A stretch of 64,000 nucleotides of DNA from Earliella scabrosa. Taxonomy: Eukaryota > Basidiomycota > Agaricomycetes > Polyporales > Polyporaceae. This document shows positions 1 through 11,048 of the stretch, piece by piece. A program made the position numbers and the translations under genes. Below the pieces are notes generated by a model. It did no database searches and had not been told where the DNA came from. It saw only the letters and a list, made by a program, of their open reading frames with translations. Positions within the stretch are counted from its first letter, which is position 1. Each line of letters starts with the position of its first letter. Where the stretch lies: positions 1,612,001-1,676,000 of the forward strand of contig JABYQQ010000003.1 of the NCBI GenBank assembly GCA_022605405.1. Direction: 5' to 3'.

Positions 1-2
1 AT

Positions 3-1775
3 ATGATTCACATGCGCAAATTAAAGCGGATTCGCCGCCCTCAGAGTGCCAAATCAGAGCAGTTAAGGCCTCATAAGCGGCGACGGACTGATGAACTTAT
101 TCAAAATGCAACATTATCTCATACATCTGCAGTTGATGGACAGCCTATATATAGTCCATCTGCAATACAAGATGCTATTGAACAAGTTGTAGATGAGATG
201 TCTTTGAATACCAACAGTGAGCAAGAGAGAGCATTTCGCATAGTTGGAAATCACGTACAAGCTGGAGGAGGAGAGCAGCTTCTTATGTATATTGCTGGTG
301 TGGGTGGAACAGGAAAAACACATGTTATACGTGCAATGTTGCGGTTGTTTGAGCTTTTGAATCGCTCAAGAGAGATCCTTGTTGGTGCACCCACAGGTGC
401 AGCTGCAATCAATGTAGGAGGCTATACCTATCATTCTTTAACAATGTTAAACTCCAAGGGTAAAAATAGTATAGCTTCACTACAGACAATGTGGACTCCT
501 GTCAGATATTTTATTATTGATGAGGTTTCAATGATAGGAGCTCGTATTCTAAGTCAGTTATCAAACAGACTACAACAGGCAAAGGGATCAAACAACCAGT
601 CAGCTGCGGAACCATTTGGGGGGTTACACATGATTTTTACTGGAGACTTTGGTCAGTTACGTCCAGTCAAGGAAATGTCATTGTACGACCACAGACTGGT
701 AGGTAACCCTGCCATGCAACTTGGACAGACCATCAGTGGTGTCAGTGCTCTGAAAGGTGCATATCTGTGGCGTCTTGTGAAGACAGTGGTCAAGCTATGT
801 AAAAATCATAGACAAATAGATGACCCCACATATGCTGATATTCTTGCTCGTACACGTATTGGTGAGTCTCGAGCTAATGTTTCTGCTACTTCAGAAACAA
901 GTGATATTGAACTTTTGTATCATCGAGTTGCCCATCATGTCTTCAGATCTCACCCTGAAGTATTGGCAAGTTTTGAGGAAGCCCCAGTTATTGTTGGATC
1001 AAAAGCTTTGAGAGATATGTTAAATATCAGACGGGCCTACCACCATTCACAGCGGCTTGGCCAAACCATCCATGTATATCATGCACGAGATAGAATGTGT
1101 CGTGCTCCGGTCCCTCAACGCTTGCGTGAACCATTGTGGAATATTCAATCTAATAAATGTGCAGACAGTCCGGGCAGATTACCACTTTTTTGTGGAATGA
1201 AGGTTATGATTAGTGAGAACATTGCCTTTAGTATGAGGCTTGTTAATGGTGCTGAAGGAGTCGTTGAGAAAATATTATGGAGTGAGGAAAATGGCAAACG
1301 ATTTGCTGATGTAGTATATGTACGTGTTCCTGGTGCTGGAAAGGTTTACTCAGATTTGGAACCAGATGTTGTACCCATTTTTCCTGAAATATCGAGCTTC
1401 AATGTGACTATGGTCGTTGGGGGACGGACTATTAGCAAATACATTTCCCGACGTCAACTGCCGCTCCTTCCTGCGTATGCATATACAGACTATAAGAGTC
1501 AGGGCAAGTCCCTAGATCATGCTATCATTGATATTGAGAGTGCAAATTCATTACAAGGTGTCTATGTCATGCTTTCACGTGTCCGTCGTATGCAAGGATT
1601 GCTGATACTGCGACCATTTTCCAGTGCAAAGTTGTGCAAGCGATTATCTCAGGAATTGAGATGTGAACTAAGTCGAATAGATGACTTAGCAGAGCAGACC
1701 AGAGTGCGCTATGAGCTTACAGAGAGAATTCGAACTTCTGCCTCTTGTGATGTGAGTGGAAATATGTCTGATTAA
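3..1775 (+). CDS. Helitron PIF1-like helicase, C-terminal part (5' truncated by window edge)
   Basis: A 590-codon open frame encodes a superfamily-1 DNA helicase of the PIF1/RecD2 type found at the C-terminus of Helitron RepHel proteins. Visible motifs are Walker A (GVGGTGKTHV, about residue 99), APTGAAA, Walker B (FIIDEVSMIG, about 172), GDFGQL (about 213), and the late motifs DYKSQGKS and YVMLSRV near the end. The basic KRRRTDE segment probably links it to a Rep domain lying left of the window. No introns are evident. It ends at TAA 1773-1775. Its role would be unwinding DNA during rolling-circle transposition. It belongs to a different subfamily from the Helitron at 42-51 kb. Whether the element is complete cannot be judged here. 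Confidence 0.85.
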   Translation: MIHMRKLKRIRRPQSAKSEQLRPHKRRRTDELIQNATLSHTSAVDGQPIYSPSAIQDAIEQVVDEMSLNTNSEQERAFRIVGNHVQAGGGEQLLMYIAGVGGTGKTHVIRAMLRLFELLNRSREILVGAPTGAAAINVGGYTYHSLTMLNSKGKNSIASLQTMWTPVRYFIIDEVSMIGARILSQLSNRLQQAKGSNNQSAAEPFGGLHMIFTGDFGQLRPVKEMSLYDHRLVGNPAMQLGQTISGVSALKGAYLWRLVKTVVKLCKNHRQIDDPTYADILARTRIGESRANVSATSETSDIELLYHRVAHHVFRSHPEVLASFEEAPVIVGSKALRDMLNIRRAYHHSQRLGQTIHVYHARDRMCRAPVPQRLREPLWNIQSNKCADSPGRLPLFCGMKVMISENIAFSMRLVNGAEGVVEKILWSEENGKRFADVVYVRVPGAGKVYSDLEPDVVPIFPEISSFNVTMVVGGRTISKYISRRQLPLLPAYAYTDYKSQGKSLDHAIIDIESANSLQGVYVMLSRVRRMQGLLILRPFSSAKLCKRLSQELRCELSRIDDLAEQTRVRYELTERIRTSASCDVSGNMSD

Positions 1776-1818
1776 CAGTCCTGTGCTGTTCTGATTGAAT
1801 GTCTGTTCTATATTAACA

Positions 1819-2611
1819 TTACAGTGGACGAGGATGCAACCGTGCTACAGTGTCAATCTCAAACCAGCCAGAACTAGCTGAAGAGTTGTCTGTTTGACGA
1901 CACACTCTAACTGCAACCATCACGAGATCGTCCGTAAGAAGATCTGTGATAGAGATTCGTGGGGGGTTATTCATTGATCCGGTCACTGAGGTGGGATCCA
2001 GCACGTCCACTGACTAGATATAGAGTTAGTACATGATCATATACTGAATCTGACAAACACATACACGGTGTTTACCGCCCCGGTAATGACTTGATCGCAC
2101 TGCTGACATTAAGGGAGCTGTCTTGTCTGTGTGTATATATAATAAGAACTCAGATGTTCTACTGTTGGTGTCATTAAATACGCACCAAACGGACGTCGAC
2201 AGATATCATGCAAATCCCGCAATTTCTCAACATCGAAAGGACGGAGAAGTTCGATCTTGATATCAGTGCGTGGTGCGGGATTGTTGCTGTTTGCTATAAC
2301 GTTAAAGCCCGCAAGATGTCCAATAGCGATAACAAGGATAGGTTTGCCACGCCAGTGGATGTACTGAAGGTGATGACCGTCGCCGCTTGGGCCCCAGTAA
2401 AGTCCCGGTTTTATTTGTGAGAGTGCAAAAATGGCACCATCCCGATCAACAAAATCCAAGTAGTGACCACGGATAAAGCTAATATCATTGCTTATAAATC
2501 AGAGCTATTATAGTCTGATGGTTGTAACACTTACCTGATTACAGAGGGTGGAATCCAACTGCGCGGTGGAAGCTGGACTGTCGATGCAGCTGATGTAGCA
2601 CGGGCTGCCAT
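1819..2611 (-). CDS. Three-exon hypothetical protein
   Basis: The model joins exons 2611-2535, 2478-2163 and 2013-1819. The first junction (ATCAG|gtaagt ... gatattag|C) is strong and its phase agrees. The second donor (gtagaa at 2162) is weak but restores phase 0. The product is about 195 aa: an N-terminal Ala/Pro-rich stretch (MAARATSAAS), a compact middle with GLYWGPSGDG and HLQYIHWRGKP, and a tail ending VARLHPRPL. I do not recognise the family. The middle reads like a folded domain rather than random sequence. The start ATG at 2611 faces away from the homeodomain gene, so the two could share a divergent promoter. The stop lies 44 bp from the Helitron helicase stop, in tail-to-tail orientation. 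Confidence 0.6.
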
Positions 2612-3332
2612 ACTGAGTAGAGTTGGGATCGACTGGCGGAGATGTGCTAAGTGCCCACTCTTATCACTGATGACACATTGAATCAGCAGAATTACGCTGC
2701 CACGTAATTAGATGGTTGGCATGTGCTTACGTGAAAAGATCTGAAGTCGCCTACCGGCATTTATTTGGATACTCATCAGTGATACAATCGCCGTCGCTCT
2801 AGATGCACTATTTATAGACAACAATTTCAGATGTAAACAAGTGTCAGATTCACTCTTTGCACCCAGGCACACACTGAATACCTAGAAGATTCTATCAGAA
2901 GCTACTCATTATAGAATCACAGAGCACCATGTGGAAATTTGACCGCGAGCAATATGTTCCCATGCCCATATCATATTGCTCAGCATCTCTTACATATCTG
3001 GGTATAGCACGTCCATATTAAGCCATTAGGTGGATTTTCTCACTCATAAAAGTGGCCAACTACCAGATTGACCCTGCACGTACTCAGTCAAAGCTCTGGA
3101 CCACCCCACACAGTTCATTCTGGTTCAACACGTGATTGCTTGAACCTTTCACAGAATCCATCAGAATGTCGTACCCTGTCTACTGCCCACGCACCAACCG
3201 TTTACTGTTTTTTATGAAACCTCACCGTTCACAAGATACATCTCAGACTAATGTCCCTGGTGATGTCTGTACATCTATATTTTAGCAAGCATTGTGTTTG
3301 CTAACTGTGGCTCTATGTTATAGGGTCCAGCC
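2612..3332. other. Divergent intergenic region
   Basis: About 720 bp between the start of the minus-strand three-exon gene and the start of the homeodomain gene. It is AT-rich. I see no coding frame with splice support and no clear repeat. By position it is a candidate bidirectional promoter. No specific TATA box or operator can be defended. Confidence 0.4.
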
Positions 3333-3933
3333 ATGTCTGCCCCGTCAACACAGCATAATGAGGTAGTCGTTTTACATCGCAGATTTTTTTGTGGATCAGG
3401 TTGATCATGTATAATCACGCTATGTACAGGACATTCTGCCCGTCCCTTCTTTAAGTTCTGTAGATGCAGCATCACAGGCTGTATTAGCACGGAGAAAGCG
3501 CAGACGACCAACACCCAGTCAGTTGCAAACTCTTCAAGAAGTATACAACTGTAATCCCCGTCCAACATCACTTCAACTGGATCAACTAAGACAAGAGCTG
3601 GGCATGCCAACACACTGGATTTTGATCTGGTATGTCTGGTCATGTTGCTCATTCTGTATTGATCTGAGACGTTTATATGTTTTTAGGTTTCAAAATCGCC
3701 GCTACAGAGCTAAAATGAAATCAAACCGCATGACAAAAGATAGCACCACCATGGATACAAATGCCACTGATGGGTCTTGGCAAGTCACAGTTTACACAAT
3801 CTACTATACATTCACGTGCTCATTGTTGCTCTCCAACATCTGCTGCCCTGTGGTTCTATCTGCGACTGATATAGACTTTGTCCCAATCTCCCACTTGCGA
3901 CTTTGTTTACACATGTCGGAGTGTGGCAATTAG
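3333..3933 (+). CDS. Homeodomain transcription factor
   Basis: Three exons are supported: 3333-3362, 3430-3629 and 3687-3933. The introns are gtagtc...tacag (67 bp) and gtatgt...ttttag (57 bp). The spliced product carries a canonical 60-residue, non-TALE homeodomain. A basic N-terminal arm (ARRKRRRPTPSQL) is followed by helices 1 and 2 and the recognition helix IWFQNRRYRAK, with invariant W48, F49, N51 and R53 all present. Spacing from the QL of helix 1 to W48 is exactly 36 residues, as in metazoan and fungal homeodomains. The second intron interrupts the W48 codon and is a multiple of three, so an unspliced reading inserts 19 residues into helix 3. With a stop at 3933 the protein is 158 aa. 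The C-terminal part after the homeodomain is uncertain and may be intronic, with the coding region at 4155 belonging to the same gene. It would act in the nucleus as a DNA-binding regulator. Confidence 0.8.
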
Positions 3934-4154
3934 TCAAACCCTTGAATGACTTTTTGGTTGAACTGTTGGGGTTGAACAGATTGTGTCACAAATTTTACGC
4001 CTTGTTAGACTGCTCGAGCCAATGTATTCACTTGCTATAATGGCGCTACCGGAATTGACCGAACTGCCGAGCGGAGTTTGTATTATGGGCCATATATCAA
4101 ACACTAAAATTGACTGAACGATTGATAGACAACTTTGTTTCAACTGTGTCCAGC

Positions 4155-4911
4155 ATGTCTACCACCGCCAGCTATTCAACCAATGCCTGCCTTACTGACA
4201 GCATTCCCCCACAACTCTTTGAACTCTACGTTACTTTCGACACTATCCTCAATGTTCAACCTGATCAAACTCAGGCTTCCGTGCTAGTTCCCGTTTACCG
4301 GCTTCTTACACCACCCATTTTTCCCATTAAGCCAGGACAATCCATCTCTCTCATTGCTGCGTTCTCTCCTATCATTCCGACCACCGCTACACATGCTGGT
4401 ATATGGGAATCCCTGGATCTCCATATCAACGGGACAGTCAGATACGTATCAAGCCCAATCAACGGATGGATCCAGATAGGCATTGGCAATCACTGTCTAG
4501 GCAACCACATCCCTGTTGCAGCACTTCTGGTGCCAAGTCTACCTTCCGTGGTCGAATCATTATCCACCCTAGCCCCAGACGAAACACAACACCTATATGA
4601 CACAACCTCTATCAACAACTCATTGGTTGAACGAACCCGGTTCCGTCCGCCCACTGTCGGAGCAAGGTGTCGTGGTGTCCATTGCCGAGTTTCCAAAGCC
4701 TGGTTGGATTGGGTACAGCGATCGGTGCTGGTGCTGGACTATCTATCATGTAATGCCGAAGATATGGGAAATGACTCGGATGGTATCGAGGTACGTAAAG
4801 TTTCCTGTGTGATGTTTATAACTAATCATTACACAGAATGACCTTGAAGACGACCATGATGACGCATACAATGGTTCACATGGTGATGGTTGCAGCCACA
4901 ATTCAAGCTAA
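4155..4911 (+). CDS. Hypothetical protein (236 aa), or C-terminal exons of the homeodomain gene
   Basis: Exon 4155-4790 ends at GAG|gtacgt. A 46-bp intron follows (acceptor acacag at 4836), and exon 4837-4911 ends in TAA. The phase is 0 on both sides. The product starts MSTTASYSTN, runs through a Pro/Leu/Ile-rich globular stretch (VYRLLTPPIFPIKPGQ) and ends in an acidic His/Asp/Gly tail (NDLEDDHDDAYNG). I do not recognise it. It lies 220 bp downstream of the last homeodomain exon on the same strand. An acceptor (gtccag|C) directly precedes the ATG, so it could be the activation or dimerisation region of the same transcription factor. No convincing donor in the matching phase was found, so it is listed separately. 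Confidence 0.5.
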
Positions 4912-5069
4912 GGTAGAGTAAGAAATAGTAAGTTGCTGTATTGTATGCTAATATGTACATTGAACAGGAATAGTGATCAAAATAACGACACACGCAATGC
5001 ATGGGCTGTCGTGTATATATCAATTCCTTTGCTGGTATGTGCTGTATATCTTTGCATTCTTGCATTTCA

Positions 5070-6960
5070 TTCTTAGTTATTGATGTGCTCCACACGCCAT
5101 TGCACATGTACAGACGACCTTGCACATAACCATGGATGACCTCTGGATAATTAGCAATTAGTACAGAGTGATTCCACATGCGCCACCATAGACCTTTCAT
5201 CCAGACCACTCTCTATGTCCATTTCTTGCATTTGTGTTCATTCATTTGTGTCACGAGCTCTTACTGTGTACTGGACCATACATTTATGGTAGATTTCTAG
5301 TTGTTGCTGTTGCTCCCGTCCACTTGCAACATGCTTTCATGGCTCTGCTGTATTTAGTGGCTTGGACACTGATTTAGTATTAGTTGGGCTTCAAGTCTTT
5401 TCCTCTCGCTCTTGGCTTCGGATGATTGTGTGCACTCATATACATGTAGCTAGCACCTCGATACACGGGTGTGTCTCATATCAGTCTGCTTGTCGTCTGA
5501 TTCTCATCAGGGGTTTGTTTTCTCCACCATTGTCTCATACTCGACCGACCCTCAACTATCACTCTTATCCCGTCTTGTCTCATCTTGATCCCAGTATATC
5601 TCATATCCCGTATTGTATCACACACACTCTCTCGCATATTTTCTGTCTACCATATTCATTCACATCCACTCACACCACCACTACTAAACTCCCCTTATGC
5701 ATGCACAGGCCAGACTCACACATCTTTCACAGCCCAACGCCAACACTCCCAGATGGACATCCATCATTTATCTCACCATGTATAGAGAACTGTGAGTATT
5801 CCATAATTGATGATGCATACCGTGCATCACAGCACATGTGCAGATGGCTTTGCACTCAATCACAGACAACATCTGGATAATGAGTGACTAGTACAGAGGG
5901 ATTCCATGTGCACAATCATACACTTTGTATTTGGACCACTCATCATCCCATTGTACATTTGCTTTTGTATGTTTCACATCACAATCTTTTTCTGTACCCT
6001 GCGTGATGCATTTATGGTAAATTTCTAGTTATTTCTGTCTCTCCCACTTGCTCGCGCAGTGTGCTTTTGTCAGTTTGCTTTATTTACTAGTCTAGATGAT
6101 TGTTTGCCACTAGCCAAGTTATAAGTCTTTTTCTCTCCACTGTACAACATATGCACTCATATGCTCTGCACTCACTCAAAATACGTGCGAGGTACTCTGA
6201 TAGCCAATGTTCAGGGTGGCCAACATTGCGGAGATAGAGCAGGAGTCCAAAGAAGGCGACGAGGTTATGCGAGAGGCGGATGTTTCTGGGAGGCGGCAGA
6301 GAGTCTCCGTAGACCAGTATGTTGAGGAGTGCACGGGTGAGCCAAGACATAAACGGGGTGTACGTTGCAAGCTTAGACAATGGCCGAGGAAGTGACTTTT
6401 TGCCCAGGCACCTCAATACACAGATTTTCTCTCCCGCCACATCTAGCATTGGTGCATTTGTTGCTGGACTCTCATTTTGGGGTTCTCTCTCTCTACATGT
6501 ATCTTGCATTAGTATGATTCTTCTCATTCCATGCACTGTGTCTTGTGCATGGTATCTCAATCATCGTCTGCTGGTACTCGTACCATTCCACACACACACA
6601 CACATACACACTATCACTCTCAACCCCACATTCTTTTCTTCTCCACTTAACTGTGCTAGTACATGCCCAGGCTGGACTTTTACACTCTTCACAGACTGAT
6701 ACCAACACATCTTGCTTCAACTCCCATTATATGAACCCACCAGGATTGTCCACCAGAAGACAAACAACACACATCAACAACCTGTCCCACCAGACTACCC
6801 GGTACCGTTATGTGTGACCTGTCCTTCAGCTTCACTTTCTTATTGCTGTCATACCTCTCAGCCTATATCAGTCCATCTCACCACCAGGCTTGATTTTGAT
6901 CACCAACACGTTTGATTCTGATCATGTATTTCTGGTGGCAAGGGTGTAGAGAACTGTAAT
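5070..6960. repeat. Degenerate tandem duplication (copy A about 5070-5800, copy B about 5810-6960)
   Basis: The order of blocks is repeated. 'CTCTGGATAATTAGCAATTA' near 5138 matches 'TCTGGATAATGAGTGACTAG' near 5872. 'CATTTATGGTAGATTTCTAG' near 5280 matches 'CATTTATGGTAAATTTCTAG' near 6010. A CA-rich pyrimidine block (about 5500-5700) followed by 'AGAGAACTGTGA' recurs about 6540-6955 ending 'AGAGAACTGTAA'. Copy B is about 400 bp longer because it contains a GC-richer segment at about 6180-6440. Divergence is high, so the duplication is old. I see no gene in the duplicated part. The CA run at about 6591-6606 is a microsatellite. Confidence 0.6.
6176..6440 (-). other. Coding-like segment inside duplication copy B
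   Basis: Part of a 157-codon minus-strand frame (6560-6087). Only the middle resembles protein: it is rich in hydrophobic helices (LTRALLNILVYGD, LLLYLRNVGHPEHW) and GC-richer than its flanks. The segment is absent from copy A, so it looks like a captured gene fragment or exon. No family is recognised. No flanking splice sites are certain. Confidence 0.3.
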
Positions 6961-7090
6961 CTACCATATATCTCAACCTTTTGCAGATATGAACCGCTCA
7001 GTAAATACTGCAATCTGCGGGGGCCAACTGTGCCGATGGTTGAACCATATGCGAGATATAGGTGATGTGGATGGAAGGCAAGGCACCGAG

Positions 7091-8223
7091 CTAAATCCCT
7101 TTCGTCTGAGTAGTGCATTGATAACAATGTCCTGATTTCTGGTAAGTCAGACCCTCAGGTGTCCCATTTTAGAACAGATGAGTGACGTACCTGCCAATGC
7201 TTACTTGGCCTACAATATATCTTTCTGAATCTAGCCTCAATTGCAGCAATGATGTGGTATCCTGACAAGGCACGCAATGGGCTTCCAACAATTGCCAGAT
7301 GGATCATCATTGCAAAAGACATGTTGCGAGTGAAATCGGTGATGTAGGGAGGAATTGCATATAGACCAATGCCATGCTCTGTTGTGAGTCCAGTGATGGC
7401 ATAGACATCAGCATCTGGTGGGCTATTGTTGATGACATATGCAGGAATTTCATGTGTTGGGATGGCTGTGTAAATCAATATCCAGCCAAAGCCAGGGGCT
7501 ACAGAAGGTATAAGTGAAGCATAGAAGAAGTAAATTCAAATACACTGACGAGGCGGAGAGAGAAGTGGTGTGACATTGGTGATTTCATCCTGCGGCAATG
7601 ATAGAACAGCTAGGCAAGGGGTGACATTGGATTAGATACGGTAAATAGATAAACGAATAGTACAAACAAGATAGGGTAACATCTTGTGTGTTACTGGTCA
7701 TTCCAGTGTGCACGGGCATTGTGTCGGCTGCAACGGGCATCGCGTCGGCTGCAACAGGCATCACATCGGCTGCATAATCATGATGATTGATAAACCCTTT
7801 GACTTCAAACAGCTCAAATATACTAACGAGTGGGCAAAATGTTTAGAATGGCGTCAACTACTTCAGTGTGGAGGAATGGAAAATCAGCTGCATAGTGCAG
7901 TGTTGGATCAGTATGAAGAGTAATGATATATCAATACAATACTGCTGTGCATAATGTGTCAATATACAGACCAGAATTGTTGGCTGTGAGAGCAGTTGCA
8001 CTTGATTGTATCGTGACAACAACTCCTTCCTGATTATCTGATCCATATTGATGACTAGAGACCTGGTAAATATGTCAAGACTAGCATTTACAGTATACAC
8101 AGCACTGAGTTACCTGGCTTTCATTGGAAGACATGAAAAACTCCAAGTCTTCACTAGTAGAATGATTCATTGACAGCGATGCAAGCTTTAGGAGTAGAAA
8201 ACATCGAGTGAGACCAGGGAAGG

Positions 8224-8227
<4 letters not shown>
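7091..8227 (-). CDS. Multi-exon hypothetical protein
   Basis: Downstream exons are well supported: 7589-7550, 7498-7191 and 7138-7091. They are joined by gtcagt...ctgtag and gtacgt...taccag with agreeing phases, and the product ends CYQCTTQTKGI. Upstream, exon ~8227-8107 (…SSNESQ) joins VSSHQYGSDNQ through gtaact...taccag. A further exon encodes three 7-residue repeats (AADVMPV, AADAMPV, AADTMPV) from a 21-bp tandem at about 7716-7775. Between VVDAILNILPT and the next exon (about 7840) the frame shifts by one. Either an intron there is misread or the gene has a frameshift. I do not recognise the protein. The 308-bp exon encodes a compact, probably folded domain (IYTAIPTHEIPAYV…). The start is unsure: the ATG at 8227 abuts an AT microsatellite and another lies at 8170. 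Confidence 0.5.

Positions 8228-8259
<32 letters not shown>
8226..8259. repeat. (AT)n microsatellite
   Basis: About 17 uninterrupted AT units directly upstream of the possible start of the minus-strand gene ending at 7091. If translated it would give alternating Ile-Tyr, so it is more likely leader or promoter DNA. The following 600 bp (to about 8870) contain no gene that I can support. Confidence 0.9.
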
Positions 8260-8262
<3 letters not shown>

Positions 8263-8869
8263 TTGGAGTCTCGAACTCAGTTTTAAATAGCCATCGCACA
8301 AAGCAGACCACTTCCACTCGGTGTCTTATGCATCACCACAATATCTCCACCAGCTCCCACACGTTATACAAAATCGAGAAAGTATGCCATGTACACATCT
8401 ATTGAAGTTGTTTATGTGTAAATATAGCTGGTCTGCTGCACGGCTTCAGTCAAGTTGGACGTGATGGTAAACATGACTGTTGTATCGTTACAAAAAGATT
8501 GTCAACCATACACCATACTGCAATTGAATGTTCTTGGCTGAATCAATTTCGTGTCATGATGTCAATAGTAAGTCTTATAACTAATCTAAACAGTAGCTCT
8601 GCATATACTCAAAAAGACCCAGGGTGAACAGAAACATCACCCAATGTCTAGCAATGCAATCACTCTTGTCTGAACCATTGCAACAATTCATGGCACAAAG
8701 CAATACTCTGGTAGAAGTATTTCTATACATTGTAACTCACGTGCAATATGTCTATGCCAAGCAGCCCATCACTGTGCTTCATGAAATATAGGAAAGACAA
8801 GTAATATGGACTAATGTGCACATATGTCTGCATGTGATTTACTGGTATTACATTGAAATACCTGCTACC

Positions 8870-9430
8870 CAGTTATGGTGCTCTGTATTGCGGAGAAAAG
8901 CAGCAGCAGCTGATGTTTGCGTATTTCTGCGGGTGTGTTGCCCGCACTCCATTGAAATGCTTGCTATTCAGTCTCTGATCCTTGTGTATTCCTGCAGGTG
9001 TCTTAACAGCATTGTCTCCGAATGCCCCCGATTCAGAAGAAGTGCTTTACGTGTTAGACAGAAGCAATATCAGCTGATGAGCGCATGTCTCTTACCGGAA
9101 TTCTGTCGGGACACCTGCTATTCAGCTGCAGTGCTTCACATCATCAGCTGATGTCCGTGTATTCCTGCGGGTGCACTATATCAAATTACTCTCAATTCAC
9201 TCTGTGATCGTCGTGGTGCACATATTCCTGTGGATGCCTGACGGAGTTCCGTTGGAATGCCTGCTATTCAGTTGCAGTGCTTCGCGTGTTAGACAGAAGC
9301 AATATCAGCTGATGAGCACATGTCTTTCACCGGAATTCTGTTGAGACACCTGCTATTCAGCTGTGATCCTTCACATCATCAGCTGATGTCCGTGTATTTC
9401 TGTGGGCGCTTCACCTTCATTCCGTCAGAA
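8870..9430. repeat. Degenerate minisatellite, about 240-bp higher-order unit
   Basis: The block 'AGACAGAAGCAATATCAGCT' followed by GATGAGCRCATGTCT, CCGGAATTCTGT, GACACCTGCTATTCAGCTG and CATCATCAGCTGATGTCCGTG occurs at about 9057-9165 and again at about 9292-9400. Shorter related pieces (GTATTTCTGCGGGTG, TGCTATTCAG) extend left to about 8870. The recurring words CAGCTGATG and GTATTYCTGYGGG define the monomers. No gene is evident. Only short open frames run through it. Confidence 0.6.
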
Positions 9431-9761
9431 TACCTGCATGGAAATAGCATCAACTCGTGGGTGCATGTTCTAACTGATGCATTGACAGACCTCTATCAGA
9501 ATCATGCGCATTCAGTAGGCCATCTTATGCATCTCTGTATCACAAGCAGTCTAGTGAAGTAATCCACACATACATAAGTGGAAACTGTCACTCAATCATA
9601 TCTTGTTCTGCATCATACTTGACAAAGACGCTTGTGCATCACCAGCTAGACAGTGGAATTTCTCTTTCATTTTGTTGAACTGTAGATGTCTCATCCAAGT
9701 AAGAGTCACATCAGTCTAGAACAATGTTCTTCGCTGAAGTTACTATTATATACAAACAGAC

Positions 9762-11048
9762 ATGAGCAGACCCATAAATGATGACTGTGGACTCACTGTG
9801 CTCGAGCACCTGGTATTGTCTTCTATTTACCATTATAGAGTCATAGTGTGCATGGCTCATATGATTCAGTCACAGAACTGTTTAGTTCATTCGATCACCA
9901 GCTCGTCTGAACCATCAGTTGGCACCACCGATATCAATGAATTGCCACCAGAGGTCTCACGTAATATTTCTGATCACTCAGTACCACTTCACTCAGATCA
10001 ATATGTTGATAATCAGCCTGGGTATAACAGTTCTGTCTATCTTGCGTGTGGCTCTGTATAATAACCATATTTATGCACTTTTTACTAGCTCTAGTAGCAT
10101 GCATATCAGTGATTTACAACCTCATGTTCCAGACATGTTTATGGCACAATGTCAAAATCTGGTGAGTTGCTTTATATCTGACACAGCGACCTGTGAGATT
10201 GAATGTTTGATATTATGAAGGGATACTCCGAATATCCCAGACTTCTGGTGCCTGCAGACATTGTAACAGCATGTAGAAGTTGCACAATCAAATCCCAGCA
10301 TCAAACATCTAGAAATGCCATGGCCCAGATTTATCATCAGCAAACTCTGTGCAGGCTTGTGGTGTAGTTCTAATCAAGGAACCACATTAATAATATTTTC
10401 TCTCATACAGACACTGTCTGCGACTCAACCAATATTGCAGTCCAGACATTCCAACTGTGCTACGTGAATGCATGGCATTTCAGCTTAGTACAACCTGTCA
10501 ACACTGCAGACACAGACATCGCAAATGCATAACTGTTGAACACTCCACACTTTTGTCTAAGTGCAGGTCAGTGTGCACACCATACTTCACAAAATTGTGC
10601 ACAAGCAGTGCTAATGTGACTATAGTACATGTTTGAAGAAGAGTGTTGACTGTATATTCAATCATGAGTATACATGTCGTGATCGTGTCCTCTGTCCCTC
10701 AAAATGTGTCACACGTTTGCGCCAGACAAGCTCAAGGTAGGCTTAATGAATCACATATATATGTATTCTCATACCTTTGAATTGTCAGAACACTTCATCG
10801 CACAGAAGCAGAAAAAACCAGTGGCCTACCTGCAAGATGTGCAAACTGTTACAGTGCAGGGAGAAAATGTACAGTCTTGATTCAGTTCATCAATGGATCA
10901 ATGAAATTGGATGAAGTGTATCACTGCCGGTTAGTAGTGATATGACTATCTCTATAATAGAAGTACACTGACAGAGTACACGATGGGTGTAATATGTACC
11001 AGACAGTGTTTAAACACAGGACAGATTTGTTTAGGATGTACGGTCTAA
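9762..11048 (+). CDS. Modular Cys-rich protein with repeated CX2CX6C units
   Basis: Supported exons are 10411-10566, 10626-10736, 10789-10929 and 11003-11048. Introns are gtcagt...ctatag, gtaggc...gtcag and gttagt...taccag, all phase 2. Spliced, they encode successive CX2CX6C modules: CRHCLRLNQYC, CQHCRHRHRKC, CSTCLKKSVDC, CANCYSAGRKC and CRQCLNTGQIC. Several introns split the sequence right after the first Cys of a module. Spacing between modules is 11-19 residues, which recalls paired halves of Zn2Cys6 binuclear clusters. Upstream exons (about 9762-10157; QPG|gtataac...tactag|C) are likely. The link from 10157 to 10411 is unclear: a candidate module there (CRHCNS) runs into a stop, and the donor before 10411 would be a GC donor. 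An alternative last acceptor at 10974 would extend the gene to 11233. A zinc-binding, perhaps nucleic-acid-binding, role is inferred from the spacing only. Confidence 0.55.

Noticed and set aside
3333..4911. Mating-type A (HD1/HD2) locus
   Set aside because: Only one homeodomain is present and it is of the typical 60-residue type. No divergent HD1/HD2 pair or usual flanking genes are visible.
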